A DNA stretch of 64,000 nt from Ianthella basta (Eukaryota; Porifera; Demospongiae; Verongiida; Ianthellidae), in contig OZ025878.1 in NCBI GenBank assembly GCA_964019415.1, forward strand, positions 4,406,512 through 4,470,511. The letters run 5' to 3'. Position 1 is the stretch's first letter; every line of letters begins with the position of its first letter. The translations under genes were made by a program, and so were the position numbers. Below, in pieces: positions 19,390-31,230 of this stretch. Under the pieces are notes generated by a model. It was not told the DNA's origin, ran no database searches, and saw only the letters and a list, made by a program, of their open reading frames with translations.

Positions 19390-20423
19390 ATAGGCAGATA
19401 CTGTTCATTGTAAAATTGGTACCCAGAGAAGGTTCTTTCCCCAGTTTTACTCTATCAGTGAGTCTGGGAGCAAGAGCCAATTGATGGCAACCAGTCTCCT
19501 AGTTATTCTACTCAGATGAATGAGTTATATACAACTGTTTCATAATTTGGGTTTATCAGTGTAATGTAATGGTGCTGGGCAAGATGTAGACAGGTTGTCC
19601 CATAGCTACATACAGTGCTTCAATCCTAAAGGTTCCATTTTGTTTTTGAAGAAAAATTCATAGGTAATGTGCCTCTGTGATGATTAGTAACAATTTGTGA
19701 TACACATTTCTGGGTGAGGTTTGACCAAATTTTCATGTGTGGGCGGGTAGACAGGCCACGTGACACATGCTATGAAGTTATTTGCTAAAACGTGTTTTTT
19801 AATGCCCAAAGTGTTTAGATAGGATCTTACAAGTGAATATGAGTTAAGCTCCCATAGTTGCTTAACGGATGCCTGGATGGCCTGTAGTACTTCACGTCTC
19901 TACTGTAGGGTTTGCCTAATGCATCACTGATTATGCAATTGACATTAGAACATTTGATTTCACGAATTAAAGGCTGACATTCTTAAGTAAGTACGTAGTT
20001 TCTGGAAATGTTCATTCACAAGCTATTTTGGATTTCAATTGCACAATAAAGGAAGATACTTTTATTAGGTAGGTTATTTGTGTAAGAATTTTGAAATTTT
20101 CATTGTGTACTAATGGCTACGCTTTCTTATTGTGGAACCTTTGGGATTAGAGCACTAGTACTGTAGAACTTTCATAGTACACATTCACAGTTACATGCAA
20201 TGCAGTATATATATTCTCCATCTCTTGTAGGCACTCAAGTATTGTCTTATCTGGCAGTGGCTCAAGGTTTGCCCAAACATTAGCTACATAGCTCAAAGTG
20301 GTACATGGATGCATTGCTAGTGTGCCTTACATACAGGAGCAATGCACTTAAATTGATACACATGGACTGTGGCTTGAAACTTTAAAAATTGTAGCATGTT
20401 CTTTGCATTTAGATACATATGTA

Positions 20424-20990
20424 TCCTACTATAATTCACGGAATCTAGAATTTTTATGTATGTTTGTTCAGCCATAAAATCGGCGCCTTCCCAGGAATCG
20501 GCTCGAGGCGCTCCGTGCCAGTTGATGAACTCGGGGGCCATGTTCTTAGCGGGATGCCGTTAGCCTAGCTGCCTTGCGGTCGAAAAGGGAGATATCCTTC
20601 GTCAATTCTCCGCCGGCCGATACGCCATTTTTAACATTATCAACCGACCCTTCCACTACCGGTCATTGGCGTACTTGATACGAGCCATGCCGGTTAAGGG
20701 AGTGGGGGTACATGAGCTTAGAGGGGTGCCGTTCACCTAGCTGCCCTGCAGCCGAAGAAAGCGCTTCCTTTTTTCCGGCGGGCCGAGACGCCATTTTTAA
20801 TTATTGGTTTCTGGGACTTTCGGTTACGAAGATCTTATTCGTTGTCGGCAAACGTTCGAATTAAACTCTACCGTCGTTATAGCAGCCAGCCTCCGTTACT
20901 ACCTGTGCAGATAGTTCAAAACTGGCAAGGTACCGACTCACTGGCTTGCGATAAGCAGGGAACCTGCCCGAAGGGCAGGCAATCAGCTAG
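20424..20990 (+). mobile_element. Non-autonomous Helitron, copy 1
   Basis: The element starts TCCTACTATAATTCA after an A (20423) and ends CTAG before a T (20991), the insertion pattern of Helitrons. About 10 bases before the end is a short hairpin, CCTGCCCGAAGGGCAGG. Copy 2 at 52202-52500 shares both ends and an inner word (TTAAACTCTA followed by AGCAGC). This copy has an internal tandem duplication (about 20540-20640 and 20712-20805, both ending GACGCCATTTTTAA or similar). It has no coding capacity. Confidence 0.75.
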
Positions 20991-21526
20991 TATGTTTAAA
21001 CACAGTATGTTATAACTAGGCACACATGTGCATTTGCCCCTACATGCACTTTTTACAATAATAATGACATAACTACCTACGTATTATTAAGGATTGCGTC
21101 ATAAATTAGCTGTTGCAGTTAACATTAATTATTGGTAGTTCTCATTAGGTACAGTGCCTGCATGTGAAAGGTTCACACACTCTGTAGGTGACATGCTGGA
21201 CAAACATGCATACAATTCATAACCTCAAATCAAGTTTAACAGTCTACTGCGATACAAGCTTAACTATACATTTTCAAGTGCCATACTATCGACTAGCAAG
21301 CAACAAAGGTTGCTTTGTGACCCAATACTAGCTATCAGGGCACATCTAAGGGATTAGTGATTTGTACACTGTGTAACTGTCTAAATGCTGGTCTAGTATA
21401 CAATTAGTTGTCCACACAGCAGGTTCTACACATGTACTGTATACTGTATGTATGCGTCAATTAAGGTGTATACGTAAGTGATACATCTGAGGTTGGTTGT
21501 AGCACTTGTCACTCTTGATTCCATAT

Positions 21527-24500
21527 ATGTACAGCAGTACCAGTATCTGTTGTGCTTGGATTGAAGTCTTTGGCTGTCTCTGCTCACTCCTGACAGGTCT
21601 CTCGGTGGTACCTAATTTGAAACCACCTTTGGAAGCCCTGTCAAGCAACCCTGTAACAGATGTCTACCCAACTCACTACAACCTCAACAATGACACAGCT
21701 TTCAACATCAGCTGCATCTCCACTCACACAAGTAACGCCTTCACTGTGTTTTTCTACAAAGATGGGGCTGTGATCAGTGATAGAGATCTGGTGGACATAA
21801 AATTGGTAGAAACTGATGACTCATTTATGCAGAAGACCCTCCAATTGCAGTTTCTAAACTTCCAACCAGTTCATGATGGTGTCTACCACTGCTTTGCCAA
21901 CACAAGTGACACAAATGAGAATACCGCCAGTGACTTGTACCTCTATGGATCAGGTGAGGAGAATTGTATTTACAGTCATTCAATGTATTATTAACATTTT
22001 GAGCGATCAGAAGTATGTAGTTCATTGGATGCATGATCATGACACATCGTGCATACTCATTATTGAAAGTAGTGCAAGTGAGTGGGCACTGAGAACATTC
22101 TATTGTTAGTGAAAGAACTCACGAATATCAGATAGTCAAAACTACTCCATTTCCTTCCTTGTGCAGAATCCCCTCCACCAGCTCCTGTCCGCGTAACCCC
22201 TAGGTATGTGGTACTGGGCACTGGTAGTGACCTGGTACTAGAGGCTAGGTTCAGAGGGAACTTCTTCAGCCACGAGTGGGTGTACAGTGAGGAAGATGCA
22301 ACTTTCTCAACTGGCTCTGATAGCTTGTATTTAAATGCTACAAAGACAAATGTGGGACAGACTTACACCATTCCTGCTGGGTCAGCCTCCCTCCAAGTGG
22401 GGTACTATGGACCAAGAATACTGCCAACAATGCTCACTGTACTAGGTCCAACTCCAGAGAACACAGTAATTGTTGGTTTATTTCGTAAGTTGCAAGCATT
22501 TTGTGCATAACAGTAATGACAGCATCAGACTCAATGGTTAAACTCATGTTCAGGCCCAAGCAATGAATACAATTATACCCCCTTGTCCAACGTGCACACT
22601 TAATTACTCATACACGCACATCATTCAAGCTGCATAATTGAGACATGCTGCATAATGATGGCTGCCACACAAACCCTCCATACCACATGTACGCATGTTG
22701 TAATGTACATGTATCTTTACTGTACAGTTGCTCCCAGTGCCTTCATCAATGCACTTGACACTGCTCAAGTGACAGCTGTAGTTAGCGACAATGTCACCTT
22801 CACTTGTCATGCTCGTGGCTTTCCTGAGACAACGATCAACATCCAGCTGTCAGGAGTGACTGCCTCATACACCACTGGGGTCCAGACCCTGATGACAGAG
22901 GCCACGCCCACTAGCTTCATGGAGGTCACCCGCACTGTCACTCTCCACAATGTGACTGCATTGGACTGTGGAGCAGTGGTGACATGTGTGGCTAGCAACA
23001 TGAACAGTGATGGGTCCACACACACAGACCAAGTAGCAGCTACACTGCAAGTGCAAGGTGACTTAGCTATGCTTGATTCACTTGGAATTCATTGTAGATG
23101 ACTTTCGTTAGAGTTGCACGTGCACCTCTTGTTGTGTCTAATCCTAGCCTGTTGGGATTGTCTCTGTCCATCTCATTTGCTGGAATTGAGTAATGTTGTT
23201 TCATCTTTCTTTGCTAAGCTGCTGCAGTGGCAGCCATTTTGGGTGCCCAGAAGCCCACAGTGACTGTGTCTGAAGGTGAATCCGTAGTATTGGTGTGCAC
23301 AGCCACTGGTGTCCCTACCCCAACCATTGTCTGGTTCCTGGACGGTGTGCTTTCAGCTGACGAGAGCAGCACTGCAACACTGGATACAACAACACCGTTC
23401 AGTGTCAGTGGAAACCTCAGCCTTATTAGTGTGATGAGGGACAATACCTTTGCCACCATCACCTGTAGTGCATCCAATGGAGTTGGGCACAACTCCTCTG
23501 ACAGCACATTTCTCATAGTTTCATGTAAGTTGTGTTGACGCTCCTACAGTATATAAGTCTGTGTTAAGAGATCACACTGGCATTAATTAACAAGTACTTT
23601 CTTAAGTCATTTCTCTTGCTCTTTCATACAATATCCTTTGTCTGCTTCTAGTCCCTCCCAATGTGACTACCATCTCAGCCAAACAAATGGTGACCTCTCC
23701 AGATGCTGTTTCCTTCAGCTGCACTGTGGACAGCCATCCTTCCTCCACCATCACCTGGCTCCACAACGGAGCTGAGGTCCAGGCAGTACCTCCTGTGATG
23801 ACAATAAGCACAGTCCAAGTGGACAACAGGACACAGGAGAACACTCTGACTCTCTTCACCACCACTTCAAGAGACAATGGCACTTACACATGTTCAGCAG
23901 TAAATTTGGAAGGGACAGCCAACATGACCACTGAGCTACAAGTGATGGGTGAGTGATGTCTTTATTAGTTGGTATGCTACGGCTGATCAAAATGTATATG
24001 TTCATCTGTGCTTACATTGCCTCTGTAATATATATACTCCAATCCCATGTTTCAGAGACTGTTATCATCCAGCTCTATCTGAGACTAGCTTCAGACTGCC
24101 TCAGTTGGGTGGTGAGTACCGTAATTGGGATGCCAACACACTTACACATACATTAACCTTTAGCATCCTGTCATGAACTGATTACATAATGAACTCATTT
24201 GATACATAGGAAAATGACACCGATGTCAAGTTATTGGAGATATCAGTTGCCCTTGCATCCCGTATCCAGAAAGGTTGTAATTGCTCCTTGTCCGTGCTGA
24301 GACATTCCTTCAGGTGCCCAGACACTCAGAATGTAGTCTTTCTTGCAAAGTTTTCATACACTGCACTCCCTGGAACTGTGGACCTGTCCTCCCTCCTGAC
24401 CTCCTGGGTCATGTCAACCCCTCTTATCACAGTGGCCTCCACACTGCTGCAGGTAGACACCACATGTCCAGTGGTGCTTGATTCCTTTGAACCTGTAGGC

Positions 24501-24988
24501 TGCCCTGTAGCCCCACCTACTACTCTGCTCCTAGTGATTCCTGTGTCCATCAGTGTGTCTGTCCTTCTAGTTGTGGTGTTAACCACAGTAGCTGTTGTAC
24601 TGATCATCTGTTGCAGAAAGTCAAAGTGCAGGTATGTGCACACCAGTGCTACTCTATCTTGTTTGACAGTTTGTTGGACTATGTACAGTTCCTTTTTCTA
24701 TGCTATTTCTACCTGCTACTGCTCTGTAGACAAAACAGCCCAATTCCCAACCTGGTGTATGATGAGTGTATGCACATGAGCAGCAGGTCTGGAGGTATGG
24801 TGAAGGACAATATGACAAAGAACCCCTCTTACATGGCTACAAGGGAGTTAGTCACGTGTTTTACCACTGGCACTCCGGCAGATGGAGGCAAGGAGCAAGA
24901 GGACTGCTCTTATGCGGTCCTGCCTTCTGAGGCCATCCATGAGGATAAGATTGATGCAGATGAATTGTATGCAAATGTGCACAAGTGA
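21527..24988 (+). CDS. Ig-domain cell-surface receptor, eight exons
   Basis: Exons 21527-21953, 22167-22484, 22728-23057, 23219-23524, 23652-23948, 24056-24111, 24210-24631 and 24730-24988 join in frame to give 804 residues. The first five exons each end in phase 1, one extracellular domain per exon; domains 1, 3, 4 and 5 have the Ig Cys pair (for example NGTYTCSA), while domain 2 has no cysteines. Exons 6-7 encode a Cys-bearing membrane-proximal domain I do not recognise. The TM helix is about 683-712. The tail has Tyr729 (LVYDE), Tyr753 (NPSYMA), Tyr780 (CSYAVL) and Tyr799 (ELYANV), the last a Grb2-SH2-like YxN site. It probably adheres or recognises and signals through phosphotyrosine. The start ATG gives a weak signal peptide; a GACAG acceptor at 21596 (phase 1) suggests that the true first exon may be upstream. 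Confidence 0.82.
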
Positions 24989-25594
24989 CCATAAATTAAT
25001 TAAGAAGCCACCATTTCTTCTGTACATGCAAGTAACACCAAGAAATGGCTTTTGACATTGATCATTAGTTATATTGCTACACATTACAAGGACTTAGCAT
25101 TTCTATATTCAGAAACATGTAGAGCTCCTGTATAGCATATGGTATAAGACAAGGTGTTGTTTGCTGATTGATGCTTGCATGCAAGCTGCATACAAGGCAG
25201 TTGTGTGAAATGCCACCACTGTGTGGCTTTGCCCAACCTTTGAGCACATTTCATGCAATAATTGCTAGCTGGTAAAGCAGTTGGTGGAAGGAAAGTTGCT
25301 GCTTGATGTCACTATTACAGTGGAGTGTTTGCATTCTCCTGGAGCAAGTGGTCCACCTCCTCAGCACTCAACAGACAACAGTTTGTGATGAGAGCAGCAG
25401 AGTGGGAGGAAGAAGGAGGGGTGGGGGCGGGGCAAGAGTTGAGAGGGGACATTTAATTGGACAGGCTAGGGGTGGGGAGTGGGAGGGGCAGGGGCAGGAC
25501 ACAAGGCAGGGTAAGAGGACACACTGGACAGGAGGGGTGGGGAAGCAATATGTACTAGTTGAGGATTGGATGTACACTTGTGTTTAAGTAATAG

Positions 25595-25707
25595 TTAAAT
25601 GCTGACCAAGAGGTGTCTCTGAGATTTAGAGCACGAGGCACGAGGGCGCGAAGCGCCCGAGTGCTGAGTGGTCTAAATCTCAGAGACACCGATTGGTCAG
25701 CATTTAA
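25595..25707. repeat. 113-bp near-perfect foldback
   Basis: TTAAATGCTGACCAA plus AGGTGTCTCTGAGATTTAGA on the left is the complement of the right end, with only a base or two between the two paired blocks. The centre contains GGCGCGAAGCGCC. As RNA it would form one long hairpin. It is probably a MITE. Confidence 0.75.
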
Positions 25708-26370
25708 GTGTTATAGATCCCAACGATTGGGCAAGGAGCGGCAGCGAATCAGTTTACCAACTCGTACTTGCGTCATCACGCGTCTTCCGGACGTAGTTAG
25801 CAATTTCTGACAATGGCCGAGAAAACGTCGTTTGGTTATTGGGTTTGTCATCTCGCAGCAGACGTTCCTAAAGGTCGGCAGTGGATGCGGCGCGTAAGCT
25901 AAAAGTAAGCTTACTCACTGTCAGCCCCGTCAGCCACAGCGTTTCCCAGAGCGGTGTCCTAAGCCTGTTCCCAGCTCGTAACCAGTTCGCTCCTTACTCG
26001 GCTCTGGTTCGTAGGCCGCTGCCGGATTGTTGCTTTGCCCTGTTTGACGACGAAACAAGTAAGCCGAGTGACCTTTGCATCGTATGTTGTGGAGTTAGCT
26101 ACTATTGTTGTCGCAGCTGCAGTTTCTCTGCTATAGATCACGGGCCTAAGCCACGCCCATGCTCTAAATCGGTATTTAGAGCATAGGCGCGAACGCCGCG
26201 CGTGCCACGCCCATGCTCTAAATCGGCATTTAGAGCATAGGCGCGAACGCCGCGCGTCGAATTAGAACACAGCTAGACGAAATAGACCACGGCGCGAAAC
26301 AAACCCGGGGAGTCTACGACATTTAGAAACATCGTTTAGAAGCACGTTACCATGGCAACGGGATCTATTA
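25708..26370. other. CpG-rich segment with short possible exon and tandem palindromic units
   Basis: CpG frequency is visibly higher than in the flanks. An ATG at 25813 opens a 27-codon stretch (MAEKTSFGYWVCHLAADVPK then GRQWMRR) ending at a GTAAGC donor-like site, preceded by CCGGACG and TTGCGTCATC. At 26147-26260 two tandem 58-base units carry the palindrome TGCTCTAAATCGG-ATTTAGAGCA followed by GGCGCGAACGCCGCGCG. It could be a promoter island or another repeat; neither is proven. Confidence 0.35.
26147..26260. repeat. Two tandem CpG-rich palindromic units
   Basis: Each unit of about 58 bases reads CCACGCCCATGCTCTAAATC, then GG, a T or C, ATTTAGAGCATAGGCGCG and AACGCCGCGCGT. The two copies differ by one or two bases. 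Confidence 0.8.
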
Positions 26371-27599
26371 GGATTTAAAGACAGTGGTGTGGAGGTTTGT
26401 GTTACCTCCCCTCCCTCCCCTCACTGTCAGCACCCTTCCTCTTCCCCTTCTCTGCCTTCTCCCCTCTATCTCCTGCTTCCTGCAGCCTGCCTGGTTCTTG
26501 ATGGCTGGAGGAGACAGAAGCTTCAAGTTGTCTTTGAAAGAAATGAATGCAGTCGAACCCTTCTTCAGTGTCGTTCCATCCGTTATTACACTAGAGGTGC
26601 CTTGGTCTGTACATAAATTAGCTTTACTTTATATCCACCCATTCTTGATACCATTTGGTGTTCCTCCCATCTTCCTCTTTTCCCCTCTCCTCATTCACTC
26701 CCTCCATCCCCCTCCCTCTCCCCCTTCCTCTCCCTCCCACCCCTCCCTCCCTCCCTACTCATGCAGGCCCATACCAATGTGTACAGTTGTGTTGTGAAGA
26801 CGTGTCCTCTAGAGACCAAAGAGCACCTGTCAACAATGACGTCACCAGTACATGTTGACAGTGTCACTCACTGACTGAAAACCACTAGGGTACTTAGTTA
26901 TTCATGAGCTGTGAAATTGAAATGGGAATGGGGGACATTGTTGTGCACACATGAAATGGTTACAAGAGGTCACATCAACATGTGCGCAGTGTCACACCGG
27001 CTAACATCTCTCCTAGCTGCATACAGAAACCATCGATCTCCTGAGACACTTTGCTTATCACTGTGTTCCACCATACACCGATACTGTAATTAGCAGTGAA
27101 TTGTACCACTCCCTCAAGTATGTATGTGTTAAGACATTTCCTCAGAGTGAACATGAAGTTCCCATTTTAGATGATAGAGCTTTGTTGTGATTCCAAATCA
27201 ATGAGTGTATGCATGTACACAGCTGAATATCATTTACTGCTAGCTCTAACTCGCTCTAGCTCTCTGTATTTTATAGAGTAATCTAGCTTCTAAAGGTGCC
27301 ATGCATTTAATGTATTAACTACAGTTTGGTGAGTTAGTATTAAAAGTACAGATGGTTCCAATTGCGATTGGCGTGCACAAATGCAATTCGCTGCTATATA
27401 TCACCAAGTTATACATGAATTATGTACTGCCACTGCAGCTAGCTGGCGCCTATCTGAGACATGCAGCGGTGTAGCTACGCGGATGCGTTGGAGGCGCGAG
27501 GCATCGTGAGCTCCGCGTATGCGCAGAGGGACTTGGGTATTGCTATAGGGATAGGTGGTGTTTTCTCTCTCTCTCTCTTTCCAGTGGTCGTAATTGGCG

Positions 27600-27941
27600 T
27601 TCAAATTATAGTCCAGTTCTTTTGGATATTGTAAAAGAGGACAAATGGGGATTCAAGTTCTCGCCCTCTCCATCTGCAGTGTCACGCGTATACCACGTCA
27701 CCGCATGGTATGCGTGGGATGGTGCGCTGACGTAGCACCGGCCCCTCGAGTTGTCGTCTCAGCTGATCTACACGGGATCCGAAGTTTTCCAAGGTGTTCA
27801 CCAATCGTTGGTGAAGAAGAGACGAAAATTAAACAAGAGCAGCAGTACGGATCGCGCCCAAGTCTCTTCGCCATCCGCCACTAATCATTAGCTTGCTACA
27901 CTACGGAGAGAAGAGACCGTCGAAGCAAGACGGTAGCACGA
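27600..27941 (+). promoter_or_regulatory. CpG-rich probable promoter and 5' leader of the GTPase gene
   Basis: This segment is CpG-rich against an AT-rich background, has TGACGTAG (27728) and TCACGCGTATACC, and ends in a donor-like CACGAG|GTGAGGC (27941). It lies 0.9 kb before the first coding exon of the GTPase and could be its noncoding first exon. This rests on composition and position only. Confidence 0.3.
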
Positions 27942-28801
27942 GGTGAGGCAATTGGTTATCGGCATATTCACATTGATGAATAATCATGACTGTTTCATTG
28001 GGTGCGAAAAGTGGAGGTGTGAATTCGAATGTGAGGGCAGAGGGCGTATTTTGGGCTATTACTTCAAATGTTGTAAAAGTGGCATACGTACATAGCAAGA
28101 ACAGCATGATGTTGAGCTAGAATGCCACTATTGCCCACTGAAACAAAGTGTCATTATGCAAGTCCAGCCTACACATCATTGCCATGCAACTCCCACAATT
28201 CCATAAGAGTTGTAGGCGACCTCATTGTCATGACAGTCCTCACAGGCTCCTCTCAGACAGACACCACAGGCATGAGCAACATAAGTAGAATGTGAATATA
28301 TGGTTAATGATTCTATATTAGCTAGTGTGTAAGGTAATTACAATATAGGGCTTTCAGTCAGTTAGTTAGGCGGAAGACAGCTACTACTCTTCTGGATGTG
28401 CATGACAATTGTGTGTTAATAAATTTGGCTTGAATGGAACATGATTGACCAAAGAGATTGAGCAGAGCTTAATTTTATGTGCACAAACACATCTGGACAC
28501 ATATTTATTATTATTTACATTACAGATAGCTAGCTATAGATGCTGGTGGAGGAGACTGAGGTCTGCATGTGTGGCTACAAGTTTTACATATTTAATTAGT
28601 TACAAATTTAATTAGCCTCCCATGCAGTGACCTCATGATATGAACCATGCATGTTCTATCAAAGCTGTGCTACAAATGTACTCGTGAAATGGAGGACACG
28701 ATACACTAAGTGGTCCACCAGTTGACTTGGTTTTGTAAGACCTAATGTAGAGTATGCATGTGTACTCTCACTGTTCTTTCTGTCAGCTGTTATATACAAC
28801 C

Positions 28802-30563
28802 ATGGGAGGTTGCATCTGCAAGCGGTGGACGAGCAGAGAAAGAGAAACTGTAGCTGCTCGTTATGAAGCAGACACTTCACATGAGCCTCACCCACAAGCT
28901 GACCCGTATCCTGTGAGTTTAGCACTGCAGTTGTAATGGGAGACAGCGCATGTTTAGTAGAGTAATGGGAATTGATGGTTCAGTGTGACCGGGTCATTGG
29001 CCATTGACTGATTGATCACGATCAGTGTTATATCTACTACAAGGACTGAATTGAATGCCAGTCAATGCAAGGCTTAACTCCTGCATGCATGTGGAATGTA
29101 TCTGCATAATTTACATAGCAACTGAAATGCATGACATTGTGCAGTTTAATTCTACTTTGCAATGGCTATGCACGCATGTGATACCATGTGATGTACACAT
29201 AACTGGAGGGAGAACCAGTATTAATTGACTGTGTCATGTATATACCACTTTAAGCAACACATCTACGTAGTACAAAGTGTCGGTGCAGGTTGGAGTGAGA
29301 TGCGGTGACAACATACAGCTTCAGTGCATGTGGTCACTGACAAGTTTTGCAGTTGTGCCTTTGGGCAAGTTGTGTTGCTGCTACATCATATTCCAGCTTG
29401 CACTGTTGCTGTTGCTCAGTCTCCTGGCCTTAGATCAGCAATCCACTAGCACAACTACTCCACTTGCACTGGTGGTGGCCACTTTCTGCAATTTGTCCTG
29501 CATGTGGCTAACTATTTCCTTGCAGCATGCTTTGCACTAGCTAGCAATTCTACCAATGTGCGCATACAGTGTGCACATAATGAGCATACAATTTAGTTTA
29601 TCAAATAAGTGCATGAATTAAGCGCAGATTGTGATTACTAATTTCCATGACATGCTGCAGCCTGGGGCACAAATCATTGAGATGGTATTCGAAGCAAAGA
29701 AGTCATCTAACACAGAAGATGAGGGGAGACAGTGGAGGTTCATTAGAGGCTTTTACTCTCAATTAGAGGAGGATTGTCCCATATTCGGTATTCTGGTGAT
29801 TGGTGAGACTGGAACGGGGAAGTCTACACTTATCAATAACCTCTTGGGGAAGAAAGAGGTTGCACCAGTTGGGCACAGCATGACAGCGAAGACCCAAGAA
29901 GTAACCGTACATGAGGTTGCAGCGGAGGGAGTGCCCGTAGTTGTGTATGACACACCAGGACTGGATGATGTCAGGGGAGAAGAAGATGAAGAGAAGCATT
30001 TGGAGATCATGAAGAGTATACTGGCGAGAAAGAAAATCCACCTGGTAATCTACTGCTTTAAGATGACAGAGACCAGGATGCGAAGAGGTCTTATTCGCAC
30101 ATTTAAGGAATACCACAAGATCGGTGTGCCATGGGAACAGACAGTTATCACCCTCACATTCGCTGACAGTGTTAGACAAGAAGACATAATGCAACGGTTT
30201 TCTGAGATGAGCGAACAAGTGAGGGAGACCCTCACTGAAAAGGTTGGGGTGACGCTGAGCTCTGTTAAGAGGCTGAAGATTTGCCCGACTGCAAAATATA
30301 CCAACGAAGCACTTCCCACTGGAAAGCCATGGTATGTTCCATTTTGGCTGGATGTTGTCGAGGTGCTTGTCCCTGCTGCACTGGTGCAGTTCCTGAGCAT
30401 TCATAAGGGCAACATACACATGGAAGGTATGCCAGCTACCAGTCAGCCCAGAGTGGCTGATGTCATCCTAGCTGGGAAAGACAAGGAAAGATTTGACAGA
30501 ATGGTGCTCAGACTATGGGAGGCAAATAAGGCAGAAAGTGAGAAAATGGTAGACTACATTTGA
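28802..30563 (+). CDS. AIG1/GIMAP-type GTPase with lipid-anchor exon
   Basis: Exons 28802-28912 and 29661-30563 join in phase 0 (CCT|GTGAGT donor; ATGCTGCAG acceptor preceded by a TTACTAAT branch-like word) to give 337 residues. Exon 1 starts MGGCICKRW: Gly2 is suited to N-myristoylation, and Cys4 and Cys6 to palmitoylation, so the protein should sit on a membrane. The GTPase has a P loop GETGTGKST (85-93), a Thr-rich switch I region and DTPGLDD (134-140). The G4 position reads TLTFADS rather than NKxD, as in AIG1/Toc-like enzymes. A helical C-terminal part follows. Family members bind GTP and form coats on membranes, with immune roles in vertebrates and plants; its role here is unknown. An alternative acceptor (GCGCAG|ATT, 29627) also keeps the frame. 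Confidence 0.82.
29306..29400. repeat. Dispersed repeat, copy 2 (see 9888-9990)
   Basis: Shares TCACTGACAAG, AGTTGTGCC and TTGCTGCTACATC with the earlier copy. It lies in the GTPase intron. Confidence 0.4.
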
Positions 30564-30845
30564 GTTAATATGCTATCACAATAACTAAGTGGGGCATGTG
30601 CAGTGTGTGTGTGTACACATATGTGCTACTCTTGAACAGGACCAAAAACCGACAAACGAAGCTTCCCATAAGGAAGTGGGGACTGAACAGTGCACATAGC
30701 CAACCTTACTTCACAGCGAAGGTGTGCCTACATGTAGAGAGCGCCCTCGAGTTTTCCCGCGTTTTGTCGTCTTCTTATTCTGCTTCTTTCCTTCTCTAAC
30801 AGCAGTAGCGCACGAACCAAAGGGTCTGTGAAAATACTTCTAGCA

Positions 30846-31065
30846 GCAAATTGTACCACGTTTTGATTTGATAGAGGCTCATAACTGCGATGTTCAATCA
30901 ATCATGAAAATGATGAGCAATACTGCAGCTTTAATAAAACGATGGTAAACCGTAAACTAAGCAGTTGACAAAGACCCCCGGGTCAAAATGTCCTGCTCCC
31001 CCATTGTTTTATTAAGCTGCAGTACTGCTCATTATTTTTATGAATGATTGTACCACGTTTTGCTG
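30846..31065. repeat. Inverted repeat flanked by a direct repeat
   Basis: ATGATGAGCAATACTGCAGC and GTTTTATTAAGCTGCAGTAC (in their complementary arms) form an imperfect hairpin from about 30897 to 31049. The word TTGTACCACGTTTTG occurs once 30 bases before the left arm and again across the end of the right arm. It is probably a small foldback element; its exact ends are uncertain. Confidence 0.5.
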
Positions 31066-31230
31066 GCTGTATTCCTTTGTAGGTTAGAAGGCGGCACAGC
31101 ATAGTGCAGAAGACGGCAGTTGTGCATTTCCCCATCCTTTTTAACTACTGCACGGTTGGCTTCTGGTCACCGTTTCTCGCTGGGCTAGCCCACGCACCTT
31201 GAACTCCAGGACTACAGAAATAAGGTTTAA

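Larger units (their letters stand above)
16205..21526. other. Long spacer with retroelement debris and a Helitron
   Basis: No host gene is supported here. The region holds a degenerate tandem repeat (16708-16905), a Penelope-like fragment and ribozyme-like motifs (17.8-19.4 kb) and a Helitron (20424-20990). The 91-codon frame at 18729-19004 has no recognisable domain. A 19-base word (TCACAATGAACAATAATTG) is duplicated in tandem at about 19269-19307. Confidence 0.6.
25290..26830 (+). repeat. CT-rich duplicated unit, copy 1
   Basis: Three blocks recur in the same order at 35.4-36.2 kb: GTGGAGTGTTTGCATTCTCC (about 25319), CTGCCTGGTTCTTGATGG with the bases to TCAAGTTG (about 26489-26531), and a long pyrimidine tract ending CTCATGCAG (about 26757-26765). 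The last two look like 3' splice sites followed by short open stretches (PAWFLMAGGDRSFKL). It could be part of an unrecognised gene or a decayed repeat. The two copies differ by insertions, and copy 2 has in-frame stops. Confidence 0.45.

Noticed and set aside
29763..30419. 218-codon antisense frame over the GTPase gene
   Set aside because: It is the shadow of a well-supported coding exon on the other strand and has no recognisable domain.
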